Positions 17,172-27,322 of a DNA stretch of 64,000 bases are shown piece by piece. Every line of letters begins with the position of its first letter. Within the stretch, counting starts at the first letter, position 1. A program made the position numbers and the translations under genes. The DNA lies in the NCBI RefSeq assembly GCF_900115285.1, contig NZ_FOYW01000003.1, positions 1 through 64,000 on the forward strand, given 5' to 3'. This stretch comes from Marinobacter daqiaonensis. GTDB taxonomy: Bacteria; Pseudomonadota; Gammaproteobacteria; Pseudomonadales; Oleiphilaceae. The notes beneath the pieces were generated by a model. The model ran no database searches, had not been told where the DNA came from, and worked only from the letters and a program-made list of their open reading frames with translations.

Positions 17172-18554
17172 ATGCAGAAAAAACTTATCCCCGCCCTTTG
17201 CTTTTCGCTGCTGGTCATGACCGGCGTATCCTCCACCCAGGCTGCTGTCTCACAGGCAGAGGCCAATAAGCTCGGCAATAGCCTGACGCCGTTTGGAGCC
17301 ATCCGCGCCGGAAACTCGTCGGGAACCATACCCCGCTGGACCGGTGGCGACACCACCGCTCCTGAGGGCTACCAAGGCACCGGCGATCACCATATCAATC
17401 CTTACCCGGACGATAAGCCGCGCTATGTGGTGACAGCGGAGAACCTGGAAAAATATCGCGATGTAGTGCCCGACGGCGCCGCCGCGATGATCCAAAAGTA
17501 CCCGGAGACCTTCCGGCTGCGTGTATTGCCGACACGAAGGCCCCATACCGCACCGGATCACATCGTCGAGAACACCCGTAAGAATGCTACCCGCTCCAGT
17601 CTCGTGGATGGCGGCAATGGCGTGCAGAATGCGTTTGGTGGCTACCCCTTCCCGATCCTCCATGGCTCCAGCGAAGAAAAGGCCATGCAGGCCATGTGGA
17701 ATCACCTTTTGCGCTGGCGCGGCCGCTGGGCGGAACGTGAATACACCGAAGTGGTTGTGGTCGGCGGCAAGTACCGGGGTGTGACCATGCGTCAGGAAGT
17801 GTTCTTCAACTGGAACCGCGAGGGCGGCAGCCCGGAAACTCTGGACAACATCGTCAACTATTACCTGTCGACGGTAATTGCGCCGAAAGAGTACGCGGGT
17901 GGCGGCATCCTGGTGCATGAAACCCTGGATCAGGTAAAAGAACCCCGCAAGGCCTGGGGCTTCAGCGCCGGCGAGGTGCGTCGCGCGCCCAGTCTTGGCT
18001 ACGATGCTCCGATCCGGTCTTCCGGCAACCTGCGCACGGTGGACGACACCGATGTGTTCAACGGCGCCCTGGACCGCTTCAACTGGGAATACAAGGGGCT
18101 CAAGGAAAAACTGATCCCCTACAACAACTTTGAAATCACCAGTGACAAGTACACCTACGACGACGTGCTGGACAATCAGCACCTGAATCCGGATCTGACG
18201 CGCTGGGAACTTCATCGGGTACACGTGATCGAGGCGACTCTGCGTGAAGATGCCCGCCACCTCTATCACAAGCGGGTGTTCTACATCGACGAGGACAGCT
18301 GGAACGTGGCCCTGGTGGACCAGTACGATGACGAGGGCAACCTCTGGCGGGTCACCATGGCGATGCTCAAGAACTTCTACGATCTGCCCGGCGTATGGAC
18401 CGATCTTGAAGCGTACCATGACCTGAAACTTGGCATTTACCATGTCACCGGCCTGATCAACGAGACAGAAGGTACCCGTATCTTCAAGGACGAGTTCCCG
18501 GGTAAGCGTTATTTCTCGCCGTTCACACTGCGCCGTCGCCTTTCCAACTACTGA
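17172..18554 (+). CDS. DUF1329 family exported protein
   Basis: Protein of 460 residues beginning MQKKLIPALCFSLLVMTGVS, a clear signal peptide cleaved near TQA. The mature part has the DUF1329 hallmarks: an N-terminal LGNSLTPFGAIRAGN region, many Trp/Tyr residues, WNREGGSPETLDNIVNYYLS, and a conserved C-terminal FTLRRRLSNY-type end. These proteins resemble outer-membrane lipoprotein sorting folds and often accompany hydrophobic-substrate uptake or modification in Pseudomonas and marine bacteria, commonly with a DUF1302 partner that I do not see nearby. The exact role is unknown. ATG 17160 is an equally possible start. Confidence 0.88.
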   Translation: MQKKLIPALCFSLLVMTGVSSTQAAVSQAEANKLGNSLTPFGAIRAGNSSGTIPRWTGGDTTAPEGYQGTGDHHINPYPDDKPRYVVTAENLEKYRDVVPDGAAAMIQKYPETFRLRVLPTRRPHTAPDHIVENTRKNATRSSLVDGGNGVQNAFGGYPFPILHGSSEEKAMQAMWNHLLRWRGRWAEREYTEVVVVGGKYRGVTMRQEVFFNWNREGGSPETLDNIVNYYLSTVIAPKEYAGGGILVHETLDQVKEPRKAWGFSAGEVRRAPSLGYDAPIRSSGNLRTVDDTDVFNGALDRFNWEYKGLKEKLIPYNNFEITSDKYTYDDVLDNQHLNPDLTRWELHRVHVIEATLREDARHLYHKRVFYIDEDSWNVALVDQYDDEGNLWRVTMAMLKNFYDLPGVWTDLEAYHDLKLGIYHVTGLINETEGTRIFKDEFPGKRYFSPFTLRRRLSNY

Positions 18555-18961
18555 TCCCCAGCAAGCAACGGCAACTCGTGTCACAAGGATGTGGCACGTA
18601 ATTCCTTGAAAGCTTCGCTTCCTTGATCCCTCCCTGGTCTTTTCTCAACACTGATCCGTCTGTAAAACGGGCCTCCGGCCCCCGCAGTCACGGGATTTGT
18701 GTTCGCCGGATCCGTATCCCTCTCAGGCTCTCGTTTCCAGTTCTCTGCCCTTCTTCCAAATAGTCGACCAGGTACGGGGAAAGAGACTTCAGTTACCAAG
18801 TGGCTGTCATCATTGGCCTATCCCGCTCCAGACAGGCTCCAGCGAGCTCTTTAACCTTAATGGACGTTCATTAAGGCTGTGCTCTTTGGTGAATTCCCCC
18901 AATAGCGACGGCAGGTGAACTCCAAGAATCGACTGTCCCACAATAACAACGAGGCATCTTC
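18555..18961. other. Intergenic region with a 22-bp dyad, no gene seen
   Basis: 407 bases between the DUF1329 and esterase genes. Short open frames have no protein-like composition. The only structure I find is the dyad at 18855-18876, about 85 bases before the esterase start. Confidence 0.5.
18855..18876. promoter_or_regulatory. Operator-like near-perfect palindrome
   Basis: CCTTAATG and CATTAAGG arms flank GACGTT, giving a 22-bp near-perfect dyad upstream of the esterase lipoprotein gene. The size and symmetry suit a TetR- or MarR-type operator. Function is inferred. Confidence 0.4.
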
Positions 18962-20593
18962 ATGCAACATAAATACAACAAACCCTGGCAACTGGCTCTG
19001 TGCGCCGTCCTGGGCTCGGTCATACTTTCCGGCTGTGGTTCGTCCGACTCCGATGACGAATCTACGGCGCCCGTTCGGGAAACCCAGGCCGGTGCGGTTC
19101 AGGGGGTCGAGGTAACCTACGGCTATGCTTTCAAGGGCATCCCGTATGCCCAGCCACCGGTGGGTGAGCTGCGCTATGCCGATCCGGTGCCAGCGGAGGC
19201 CTGGGAAGATACGCTTATCGCGAACGAATTTGGTGGGGCCTGTATCCAGCCGGCCAGCACCTTCGGGACTGCGGAGTCTTTTGAAGACTGCCTCTATCTT
19301 AATGTTTATACCCCGAAAGACGCCGAAAACCGGCCGGTGATGGTCTGGATCCATGGAGGTGCCTTCGAGACCGGGTCAGGCGGTGCGAGTTACACCCCCT
19401 CAGGACTCCTTGAGCAGGATACGGTCGTAGTCACCCTTAACTACCGCATGGGGGTACTGGGCTTTCTGTCTCATCCGGATTTGGCTGCAGATGGTCCATC
19501 CGGCAGTTATGGCATCATGGATCAACAACTGGCTCTGCAATGGGTTCAGGATAATATTGCCAACTTCGGCGGCGACCCGAATAACATAACGATCTTTGGT
19601 GAGTCAGCAGGCGGCGCCAGTGTCATGACTCACGTTGCCTCGCCGGCAGCCACTAATCTGTTCCATAAAGCCATTGTCCAGAGCGGCGCCTATATCGGTG
19701 TGGTAGATCAGCCAACGGAAGCAGAAATCGCAGCTCTTGGCGAGGCTTTCTATACTGCGCTTGGCTGTGAGGATATCGCCTGTATCCGGGGCCTCAGTGC
19801 CGAAGATATCCTGGCAGCACAACAGGCATCAGGATTCAGTTATGTACCCAGCCTGCGATCTGATATTTTGCCCAGTGATGTGAAAACCACTCTGGCTGAG
19901 GGAAGTTACAATAAGGTTCCTGTTCTGGCAGGCAGCAATCTGGATGAAGGTCGGTTGTTTGTTGGAATTGCGGAGCTGGGCCGTATTAATGCTGCACTGG
20001 AGGAGGATAAGACTTACGAGGAGGCTGCCGCCGAAGCTGCGCTGAAACCTGAGGACTACCGGGATCAAGTGGCTGCGCTGGTGCCCTCGAGCCTTGTTGA
20101 TACCGTCATTTCCCTGTATCCACTTTCCAACTACGAGAATACCAGCGTGGCTGTAAGCGCTATTAACACCGACTCGCGCTTTGCCTGCCCGTCCCTGCCT
20201 CAGGTTCAGCAGCTAGCAACCGGCGGCCAGATGGTATATGCCTACGAATTTACTGACAGGGATGCTCCATCCATTATCCCCGAGGGCAATACCTTTGACC
20301 TGGGTGCTGCCCACGCCTTCGAGATCCAGTATATCTTCGGATCCCGAGCAAGTCGCGAGGCCCGCGGTATGAATGCGGCGTCCCTTGATCTGGCGGATGC
20401 CATGACCGCCTATTGGGCGCGGTTCGCTGAAAATGGCAACCCCAATAGCTCCGATGGTACGGGGACGCTCTGGGAGAATCTCCAGGCGAACGGCAATATG
20501 CTGGAGCTTGATCCTGAGCAGATCGATAACCTGTCGGCTGCCGATTTTGCCCAGCGGCACGTCTGTGCTCTGTGGAATCAGTCTGGCTCGTAA
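18962..20593 (+). CDS. Type-B carboxylesterase, lipoprotein
   Basis: Protein of 543 residues. The N-terminal signal ends in a lipobox LSGC near residue 24, so the enzyme is probably anchored in the outer membrane or periplasm. The carboxylesterase fold is clear: NYRMGVLGF, oxyanion segment HGGAF, nucleophile elbow GESAGG (Ser near 215), acid residue after GSNLDEG, and a His in GAAHAFEIQYIFG near residue 450. It hydrolyses carboxylic esters; the substrate is unknown. Cys pairs ACI/EDC and ALGCEDIAC suit disulfides of an exported enzyme. It is monocistronic, with its own terminator and an upstream dyad. Confidence 0.9.
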   Translation: MQHKYNKPWQLALCAVLGSVILSGCGSSDSDDESTAPVRETQAGAVQGVEVTYGYAFKGIPYAQPPVGELRYADPVPAEAWEDTLIANEFGGACIQPASTFGTAESFEDCLYLNVYTPKDAENRPVMVWIHGGAFETGSGGASYTPSGLLEQDTVVVTLNYRMGVLGFLSHPDLAADGPSGSYGIMDQQLALQWVQDNIANFGGDPNNITIFGESAGGASVMTHVASPAATNLFHKAIVQSGAYIGVVDQPTEAEIAALGEAFYTALGCEDIACIRGLSAEDILAAQQASGFSYVPSLRSDILPSDVKTTLAEGSYNKVPVLAGSNLDEGRLFVGIAELGRINAALEEDKTYEEAAAEAALKPEDYRDQVAALVPSSLVDTVISLYPLSNYENTSVAVSAINTDSRFACPSLPQVQQLATGGQMVYAYEFTDRDAPSIIPEGNTFDLGAAHAFEIQYIFGSRASREARGMNAASLDLADAMTAYWARFAENGNPNSSDGTGTLWENLQANGNMLELDPEQIDNLSAADFAQRHVCALWNQSGS

Positions 20594-20620
20594 GCCTGTT
20601 ATAGGTGAAGCACGCTAATC

Positions 20621-20650
20621 AAAGGGACGCCGGCAGGCGTCCCTTTTTTG
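20621..20650 (+). terminator. Rho-independent terminator after the esterase
   Basis: The stem AAAGGGACGCC / GGCGTCCCTTT has a GGCA-containing loop and is followed directly by a run of six T. Confidence 0.92.
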
Positions 20651-20694
20651 TAAATCTCCCGCCCCTGATGAATAATGGAATCCGACTTCAATAA

Positions 20695-21711
<1,017 letters not shown>

Positions 21712-21723
21712 GGAGACAGGCTC

Positions 21724-22620
21724 ATGGCAGAACTCAACCTTTTGACCGACGGCGGCAGTTTCTTCGAAGGGCCCCGCTGGCGGGACGACCGCTGGTGGGT
21801 GTCGGATTTCTACCGCCATGGCGTATTCACTGTTACCCCCTCGGGTCTGATGGAGAAGGTGCTGGACGCTCCCCATCAGTCATCGGGGCTGGGCTGGCTG
21901 CCGGACGGCTCGCTGCTTTATGTATCCATGCTGGACAGGAAGGTGATGCGCCGCTCTCCCGAGGGCGATATCACGGAGTATGCCGATCTCAGCCAGCACG
22001 CCACGGGTCACGTCAATGATATGGTGGTGGCCAACGATGGCAATGCCTGGGTAGGGAATTTCGGCTTTGACCTCATGGAAGGCGCGGACCTCACGCCGGC
22101 GAAACTGATGCGCATCGATCCGGCCGGCAAACTCAGTGTGGCGGCCGAGGATCTTTACTTCCCCAACGGCATGGTGATCACGCCGGACCAGAAAACCCTG
22201 GTGGTGGGGGAGACCTTTGGCAACCGCATGACAGCCTTTACCATCGCCGATGACGGTGAACTGTACGACCGCCGCGACTGGGCCGAATTCGGCCCCCGGC
22301 CCGAGCCGGGTCCCCGTGCCGATATGCTGAAACAGCTCAGCGTCGGTCCCGACGGCTGCGGTATGGATGCCGAGGGCCAGATCTGGATCGCCGATGCCTT
22401 CAACCGACGCTGCATCCGTGTGGCCGAGGGTGGTGAGATCACCGATGAGGTTCCGGCGCCCGAAGGCCTGGGGGTATTCGCCTGCATACTGGGGGATTCC
22501 GACGGCCGGACACTGCTGATGTGCTGCGCTCCGGACTCCTCCGCCAAGCGCCGCAAACAGGCCAATGAGGCCAGCCTGTACACGGCCCGAGTCGCCGTTC
22601 CCCACGCCGGCAATCCTTGA
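21724..22620 (+). CDS. SMP-30/gluconolactonase-like beta-propeller hydrolase
   Basis: Protein of 298 residues with SMP-30/gluconolactonase repeats (FFEGPRWRDDRWWVSDFYRHGV, HVNDMVVANDGNAWVGNFGFD, YFPNGMVITPDQKTLVVGET). The Glu in FEGP, the Asn of HVND and PNGM, and a late Asp (IADAF) match the metal site of the family. Members hydrolyse lactones or organophosphate-like esters in a calcium- or zinc-dependent way. There is no signal peptide, so it is probably cytoplasmic. An AAGGAGAC site precedes the ATG. A hairpin follows the stop. Confidence 0.87.
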   Translation: MAELNLLTDGGSFFEGPRWRDDRWWVSDFYRHGVFTVTPSGLMEKVLDAPHQSSGLGWLPDGSLLYVSMLDRKVMRRSPEGDITEYADLSQHATGHVNDMVVANDGNAWVGNFGFDLMEGADLTPAKLMRIDPAGKLSVAAEDLYFPNGMVITPDQKTLVVGETFGNRMTAFTIADDGELYDRRDWAEFGPRPEPGPRADMLKQLSVGPDGCGMDAEGQIWIADAFNRRCIRVAEGGEITDEVPAPEGLGVFACILGDSDGRTLLMCCAPDSSAKRRKQANEASLYTARVAVPHAGNP

Positions 22621-22629
22621 GTTCAGCCT

Positions 22630-22660
22630 GCCACACTGTTCCCTTCCGGTTCAGTGTGGC
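22630..22660 (+). terminator. Hairpin after the SMP-30 gene
   Basis: GCCACACTG and CAGTGTGGC form a perfect 9-bp stem with a 13-nt loop, ten bases after the stop codon. No T-run follows, so it is a weak or rho-assisted terminator, or an mRNA-stabilising hairpin. Confidence 0.5.
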
Positions 22661-22821
22661 AATCCTCCCTGCCTGATCCATAGCCCCCACCGCTGTTTCC
22701 GGGATCTTTTACCGGTGGCCGCCAATCCACATGGCCGGACATTCGTAGTTCCCTGCAGGAGAGGAACCAATTCCCGTCTGTGCCCTCATACCGCCATGGC
22801 ACTGTTATGGAGACAGGCATT

Positions 22822-24051
22822 ATGAAGAGATTTGTTGCGACCGCATTGCTGGCCACATCCCTTGGCCTGGCCGCCCTCGCGTCCATCGCGATGGCCGATA
22901 AGGCCGGGGAGTCATCCTTCGCGCCCGACGATCCGGACCTCGCGGTGGCGACCTTCGCCGGTGGCTGCTTCTGGTGTGTGGAAGAGGGGTTCGAAAAGAT
23001 CCCCGGCGTCGTGGAGGCGGTCTCCGGCTATGCCGGCGGCTCCGAAAAAGACCCTACCTATGATGAAGTGGCATCGGGCCAGACCGGCCACACCGAGGCC
23101 GTACAGGTATATTACGACCCGGAAAAGATGACCTACGAAGGCCTGCTCCAGGGCTTCTGGCGCATGATGGATCCGACCGATGCTGACGGACAGTTCGTGG
23201 ATCGGGGCCAGCAGTATCGCCCCGAGATCTTCTACCACGACCAGGAACAGAAACGCCTGGCGGAGGCCTCGAAGGAGGCTCTGGCGGAATCCGGCCGTTA
23301 CGATGAACCGGTGGTCATCGACATCACTCCTCTGGAGACGTTCTACGAGGCGGAGCAGTACCACCAGGATTATTACAAGAAAAATCCGATCCGCTACAAG
23401 GTCTATACCTTCAACAGCGGCCGCTACCAGTTCATCGACAAGGTGTGGGGCGATGACCAGGACATTGATTTCTCCCGGTTCAGGCCCGAGCCCGGGAACC
23501 AGGACGCCAGCGAACAGAGCAGCGATGGCACAGCAAGCGGGAACCGTTCGGAGGACGGGAATGGCGAGAGTCGTGAGATCGTCACCGGCGAGGGCTTTGA
23601 CCCCGACACCTTCAGCAAGCCCTCCGATGAGGTCCTGCGCAAGCAGCTGACGGAAATGCAGTATGAGATCACCCAGGAAGATGGCACTGAGCCGGCATTC
23701 AATAACCGCTACTGGGACAACAAGGAACCCGGGCTGTACGTGGATATCGTTTCCGGAGAACCCCTGTTCTCCTCCCGGGACAAGTACAAGTCCGGCACCG
23801 GCTGGCCGAGCTTCACCCGCCCCATCCATGAAGATGCGGTGGTGGAAAAGGAAGACAGGAAACTGTTCATGGTCCGTACCGAAATCCGTAGCCGGTACGC
23901 GGACTCCCACCTGGGTCATGTGTTTGATGACGGACCCCAGCCCACCGGACTTCGTTACTGCATGAATTCCGCGGCGATGCACTTCATCCCTCTGGAGGAA
24001 ATGGAATCCGCCGGCTACGGGGCCTACGTGGATGCGGTAAAGTCGAAGTAG
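22822..24051 (+). CDS. msrAB: Exported methionine sulfoxide reductase MsrA-MsrB fusion
   Basis: Protein of 409 residues. A signal peptide ([20 protein letters not shown], then an MADKA cleavage region) indicates periplasmic location. MsrA occupies about residues 40-215 with [11 protein letters not shown] (Cys49). A Ser/Asp/Glu-rich linker (about 220-250) leads to MsrB (about 265-400) with [24 protein letters not shown] and the catalytic Cys in RYCMNSAAM. Together the domains reduce both S- and R-methionine sulfoxide in exported proteins. The MsrB part lacks the CxxC pairs of zinc-binding MsrB forms. ATG 22822 is chosen as the signal-peptide start after a GGAGAC site. It converges with the exonuclease gene. 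Confidence 0.92.
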   Translation: MKRFVATALLATSLGLAALASIAMADKAGESSFAPDDPDLAVATFAGGCFWCVEEGFEKIPGVVEAVSGYAGGSEKDPTYDEVASGQTGHTEAVQVYYDPEKMTYEGLLQGFWRMMDPTDADGQFVDRGQQYRPEIFYHDQEQKRLAEASKEALAESGRYDEPVVIDITPLETFYEAEQYHQDYYKKNPIRYKVYTFNSGRYQFIDKVWGDDQDIDFSRFRPEPGNQDASEQSSDGTASGNRSEDGNGESREIVTGEGFDPDTFSKPSDEVLRKQLTEMQYEITQEDGTEPAFNNRYWDNKEPGLYVDIVSGEPLFSSRDKYKSGTGWPSFTRPIHEDAVVEKEDRKLFMVRTEIRSRYADSHLGHVFDDGPQPTGLRYCMNSAAMHFIPLEEMESAGYGAYVDAVKSK

Positions 24052-24085
24052 CCCTTTCCGGGCGCTTGCCTGGCCGCCCCCGGCA

Positions 24086-24814
24086 TCAGAGCCAGAGGTC
24101 GTCCACTGGCGTTTCCGGGCCGAAATGGTGCCAGATCTGCGCCTGCAGTAACTCAGCCGTGGCAATAGCGTCAATCAGGGCGTTGTGGCCCGGGTAGTGG
24201 GGCAGATGGTAGCGCTGGCGGCTGTCCGCCAGGCGGATTGAGACCGGTTTTTTGCCCCGCCACCTCTGCCAGCGGGTGGGATTACGGTCCGGGTGGAGGT
24301 GGGCTTCGATCGCCATGGTGTCGAGTACCGGGAAATCGATGCCCTCCTTCAGCCGCCACTGCAGTGCCCGCTCAAAGAACGGGCGCTCGATGGCGCGGTA
24401 GTGAACCACGACAACGCGTCCCGCCAGCGCCGGTAACAGTTCGTCAAGGATATCCGCCAGGTCCGGCGCCTCCTGGATATCCGAATGGGTAATCCCGTGA
24501 ATAACCACCGAGGTCTGCTCCAGGGGGAGGACGGGCCGGACAATCCAGTGGCGGGCACCAGGCAGCTGGATCCGGCCAAGGGTGAAAGGCACCAGACCAA
24601 TGCTGACGATGGAGTGCTGATTCGGATCCAGGCCGGTGGTCTCGAAGTCCAGGGCCACCATGGGCACTTCGGACAGGGGCGTGGCGGGACTGACGCAACC
24701 GGCCTCATAGAATTGCCTGAGGCCCGGATAGCGCGCTTCCTCCGCCAGGCGAGCCATGCGTTCTGGCCAGTTCCTGGCTGGCGGGGGAGACTGGCGGATC
24801 GTCGGTGTGGCCAT
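24086..24814 (-). CDS. 3'-5' exonuclease, DnaQ-like (DEDDh)
   Basis: Protein of 242 residues. Exo I motif MVALDFETTGLDP supplies Asp and Glu; Exo II is in VVVHYRAIERPFF (unusual, where Asn-x-x-Phe-Asp is more common); Exo III is YPGHNALIDAIATAELLQAQ with His and Asp. It resembles the polymerase III epsilon-like exonucleases that pair with cNMP/CBS/DUF294 proteins. The stop codon of the upstream DUF294 gene lies 10 bases before its start, so they form one operon. An ACAGGAG site precedes the ATG. The substrate (DNA or RNA) is not determinable. Confidence 0.88.
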   Translation of the reverse strand: MATPTIRQSPPPARNWPERMARLAEEARYPGLRQFYEAGCVSPATPLSEVPMVALDFETTGLDPNQHSIVSIGLVPFTLGRIQLPGARHWIVRPVLPLEQTSVVIHGITHSDIQEAPDLADILDELLPALAGRVVVVHYRAIERPFFERALQWRLKEGIDFPVLDTMAIEAHLHPDRNPTRWQRWRGKKPVSIRLADSRQRYHLPHYPGHNALIDAIATAELLQAQIWHHFGPETPVDDLWL

Positions 24815-24824
24815 GGGACTCCTG

Positions 24825-26705
24825 TTACTGAAACTGACGGCCTACCTGCGCATGATAGCGGAACCTCAGGAATTTCTGGGCCTGACTGACCACCTGGAAT
24901 GCTTCCTTCAGGTGACTGCGTTCAAAGGAGGACAGTTCTTCCGGCCGGACGCTGTTGTCCGGCTCCCGCCCCTCCTCCATGGCAAGCGCCTGGTGGCGGA
25001 TGCGTACAATGGCAATGAATTCAAGCGCATCCCTGAGGTTTTCCACGCTGTCCGCGGGTATCAGCTTGGTGGCGGCGATGTCCTGCAGCCGGAGAAACGA
25101 ATTCTGCGAGCGGGAGCCGCAGGCCAGTGCGTGGACCCGGATGAGGTCTGACACCGGTGCTGTGCCCCGTCGCTTGAGGTTGAAGGTCTTTGCCTGCTGA
25201 CCACTCTCCTCCATGACGAACTGGCGGAAGAACCCCAGCGGCGGCGTCCGGTTGAGGGCATTGCGTGCCAGCAGGGCCAGGAATCGCTGACTGCTGCGGG
25301 CCTTGGTGGCGATCAGTGTTTTCAGCTGCTCCGCGAAGTCGGTCTTGCCATGGACCCCGTCCAGGTCGAAGAAGATGTTGCTGTTCAGCAATGCCTCCGC
25401 CTTGGGGTTCTCGATCCAGTCCGTGAAATAGTCCTTCCAGACACTCAGCGGCTGGCGCCACTTGGTGTTGGTGGCCATGATATCGCCGGTGCAATAGGTG
25501 TAGCCGCACTCCGCCAGCCCGTCACTGACGAATTTGGCCAGGGCCAGGAAATAGGCATCGTGCTTCTCGGGGTCGAAGCTGTTGTCCAGTACCATGGCGT
25601 TGTCCTGGTCGGTGACGATCAGTTGTTCGTCCCGGGCCATGGACCCCAGTGCCAGGAAACAGTAGGGCACCGGGGCGGGCCCCAGTTTTTCCTCCCCTAT
25701 CTCCAGCAGGCGCTGGGTGAAGCTGCGGCCGATGCCCGCCATGGCACTGCCGATCATGTGGGAGTTGGCATCCTCGTTCACCATGCGGATGAAGCTGGCG
25801 CGCACGTCCTTGCTCACCGTCTTGAGTCCCTCGACGGTCTGCTGGCGGTGGATGTTGCCCACCACGTACAGACTGTTCTGGGACTCATATTTCATGATGT
25901 CCGACAGGGCGATTACGCCCCTGGGCTTGCCCCGCTCGATGACCGGCAGGTGATGCACGTTGTTGTGCAGCATCTTCAGCATGGCTTCGAAAATGTAGGC
26001 ATCGGAGCGAATGGTGATCAGGCCGTCCGACATGATGTCGGCAATGGGCGTTTCCGAGGGGAGGGCGTCTGTCAGGGCCCGGGTGCGGAGGTCCCGGTCG
26101 GTGATAATTCCCACCAGGTCGCCCTCGAGATCTCCTGATCCCTCCACCAGCAGCAGGGATGAGACCCGCTGTTCGGTCATTATCCTGGCGGCCTCCTGCA
26201 GGCGGACGGTGGACGGGGCGGTCACCGGAGCGCGCACGATCAGTCGTGAGACCCGCGACGTCATCAGCTCATTGGCCTGCGTCGATCGGGAAACGGCACT
26301 CCTCAGCCGACTCTTGTCCTCCACCTCCACAAAGTCCGCGAATACATCCTGGGTTTCGAACAGGTGCTGGAACATATCGTCGGGAATCAGGTAAACCAGG
26401 GTGTCTTCCAGGGCCTTGGCGGGAAAACGGACCTGTTTGCCCATCAGAAGACCGATCTGTCCGAAAATCTCTCCTTCCCCCAGGCGATTGTAGAGTTCGC
26501 CGGATCGCCGGTATATTTCCACCGCACCGCTGCGAATGTAATGCAGCCAGGTGTTTCTCTCGCCGCCCTCGAGGATCGGTGACCCGGCCCGGAAGTAGGC
26601 GATCTCGATACTGCCGGCGACTTCGTCCAGGAGCGATTCGGGCAGCTCGTCAAAGGGCGCGTGCTGCTGCAGGTGGTTACGGATGTCGATCAGTTCCGCT
26701 TGCAT
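24825..26705 (-). CDS. cNMP-binding / CBS-pair / DUF294 nucleotidyltransferase-like protein
   Basis: Protein of 626 residues. Residues about 10-125 form a cyclic-nucleotide-binding domain (GEIFGQIGLLMGKQVRFPAK). Two CBS domains follow (about 155-275; LVGIITDRDLRTRALTD, IMKYES). A DUF294 nucleotidyltransferase-like domain follows (about 300-440) with the signature GSMARDEQLIVTDQDNAMVL, then a helical C-terminal domain (about 480-620). The GS...DxD pattern of the nucleotidyltransferase superfamily is intact. These proteins may sense adenine nucleotides and modify a partner; their function is poorly known. It is in an operon with the exonuclease. Confidence 0.9.
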   Translation of the reverse strand: MQAELIDIRNHLQQHAPFDELPESLLDEVAGSIEIAYFRAGSPILEGGERNTWLHYIRSGAVEIYRRSGELYNRLGEGEIFGQIGLLMGKQVRFPAKALEDTLVYLIPDDMFQHLFETQDVFADFVEVEDKSRLRSAVSRSTQANELMTSRVSRLIVRAPVTAPSTVRLQEAARIMTEQRVSSLLLVEGSGDLEGDLVGIITDRDLRTRALTDALPSETPIADIMSDGLITIRSDAYIFEAMLKMLHNNVHHLPVIERGKPRGVIALSDIMKYESQNSLYVVGNIHRQQTVEGLKTVSKDVRASFIRMVNEDANSHMIGSAMAGIGRSFTQRLLEIGEEKLGPAPVPYCFLALGSMARDEQLIVTDQDNAMVLDNSFDPEKHDAYFLALAKFVSDGLAECGYTYCTGDIMATNTKWRQPLSVWKDYFTDWIENPKAEALLNSNIFFDLDGVHGKTDFAEQLKTLIATKARSSQRFLALLARNALNRTPPLGFFRQFVMEESGQQAKTFNLKRRGTAPVSDLIRVHALACGSRSQNSFLRLQDIAATKLIPADSVENLRDALEFIAIVRIRHQALAMEEGREPDNSVRPEELSSFERSHLKEAFQVVSQAQKFLRFRYHAQVGRQFQ

Positions 26706-26793
26706 GGGGCGCCTGTCGTCCTCTTGATCGATGCGTGGGTGGCCGGGCGGTCACGTTTATCGCAATATAGCAGCCAACACGGGGAGGGGGCGA

Positions 26794-27321
26794 ATGAGCA
26801 AAACGGCTAAGCATACTCTGGTGCTGGGTGGTATCCGTTCCGGCAAGTCGGCGCTGGCGGAACGGCTGGCGGCGGACGCGGGGCCAAGGGTGGTCTATCT
26901 CGCCACCGCGACCGCCGGCGATGGGGAGATGGCGAAGCGTATCGCCCGACACCGCGAACAGCGTCCTCGGGAGTGGGGGCTGGTCGAGGAACCGCTGGAC
27001 CTCGCCGGGGCGATAGGAGCGCAGGGCGGGCAGTCCCCGGCACCCTGCCTGCTGGTTGACTGCATGAGTCTGTGGCTGAGCAACCTGCTCCATGAAGGGG
27101 AGGCGGTGTTCGCCAGTCATCGCAAGGCCTTTCTGGAATCCCTGCTGGAATACCCGGGGCCGATGGTCATCGTCAGCAACGAAGTGGGGCTGGGCACCAT
27201 CGGCATGGATCCGCTGACCCGGCGCTTCTGTGATGAACTGGGCTGGCTCAATCAGACACTGGCCCGCCAGTGCGACAGGGTTCTGATGAGTGTGGCGGGC
27301 TTGCCGCTCACACTGAAATAG
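26794..27321 (+). CDS. cobU: Adenosylcobinamide kinase / guanylyltransferase
   Basis: Protein of 175 residues. The P-loop is LVLGGIRSGKSALAERLA. The guanylylated His lies in RIARHREQRPREW, and LLVDCMSLWLSNLL and VSNEVGLGTIG are diagnostic of CobU/CobP. It phosphorylates adenosylcobinamide and then attaches GMP, the step before lower-ligand addition. The ATG at 26794 follows a GGGGAGGGGG site. It converges with the cobC phosphatase with one base between stop codons. It is divergent from the DUF294 gene. Confidence 0.95.
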   Translation: MSKTAKHTLVLGGIRSGKSALAERLAADAGPRVVYLATATAGDGEMAKRIARHREQRPREWGLVEEPLDLAGAIGAQGGQSPAPCLLVDCMSLWLSNLLHEGEAVFASHRKAFLESLLEYPGPMVIVSNEVGLGTIGMDPLTRRFCDELGWLNQTLARQCDRVLMSVAGLPLTLK

Positions 27322-27322
27322 C

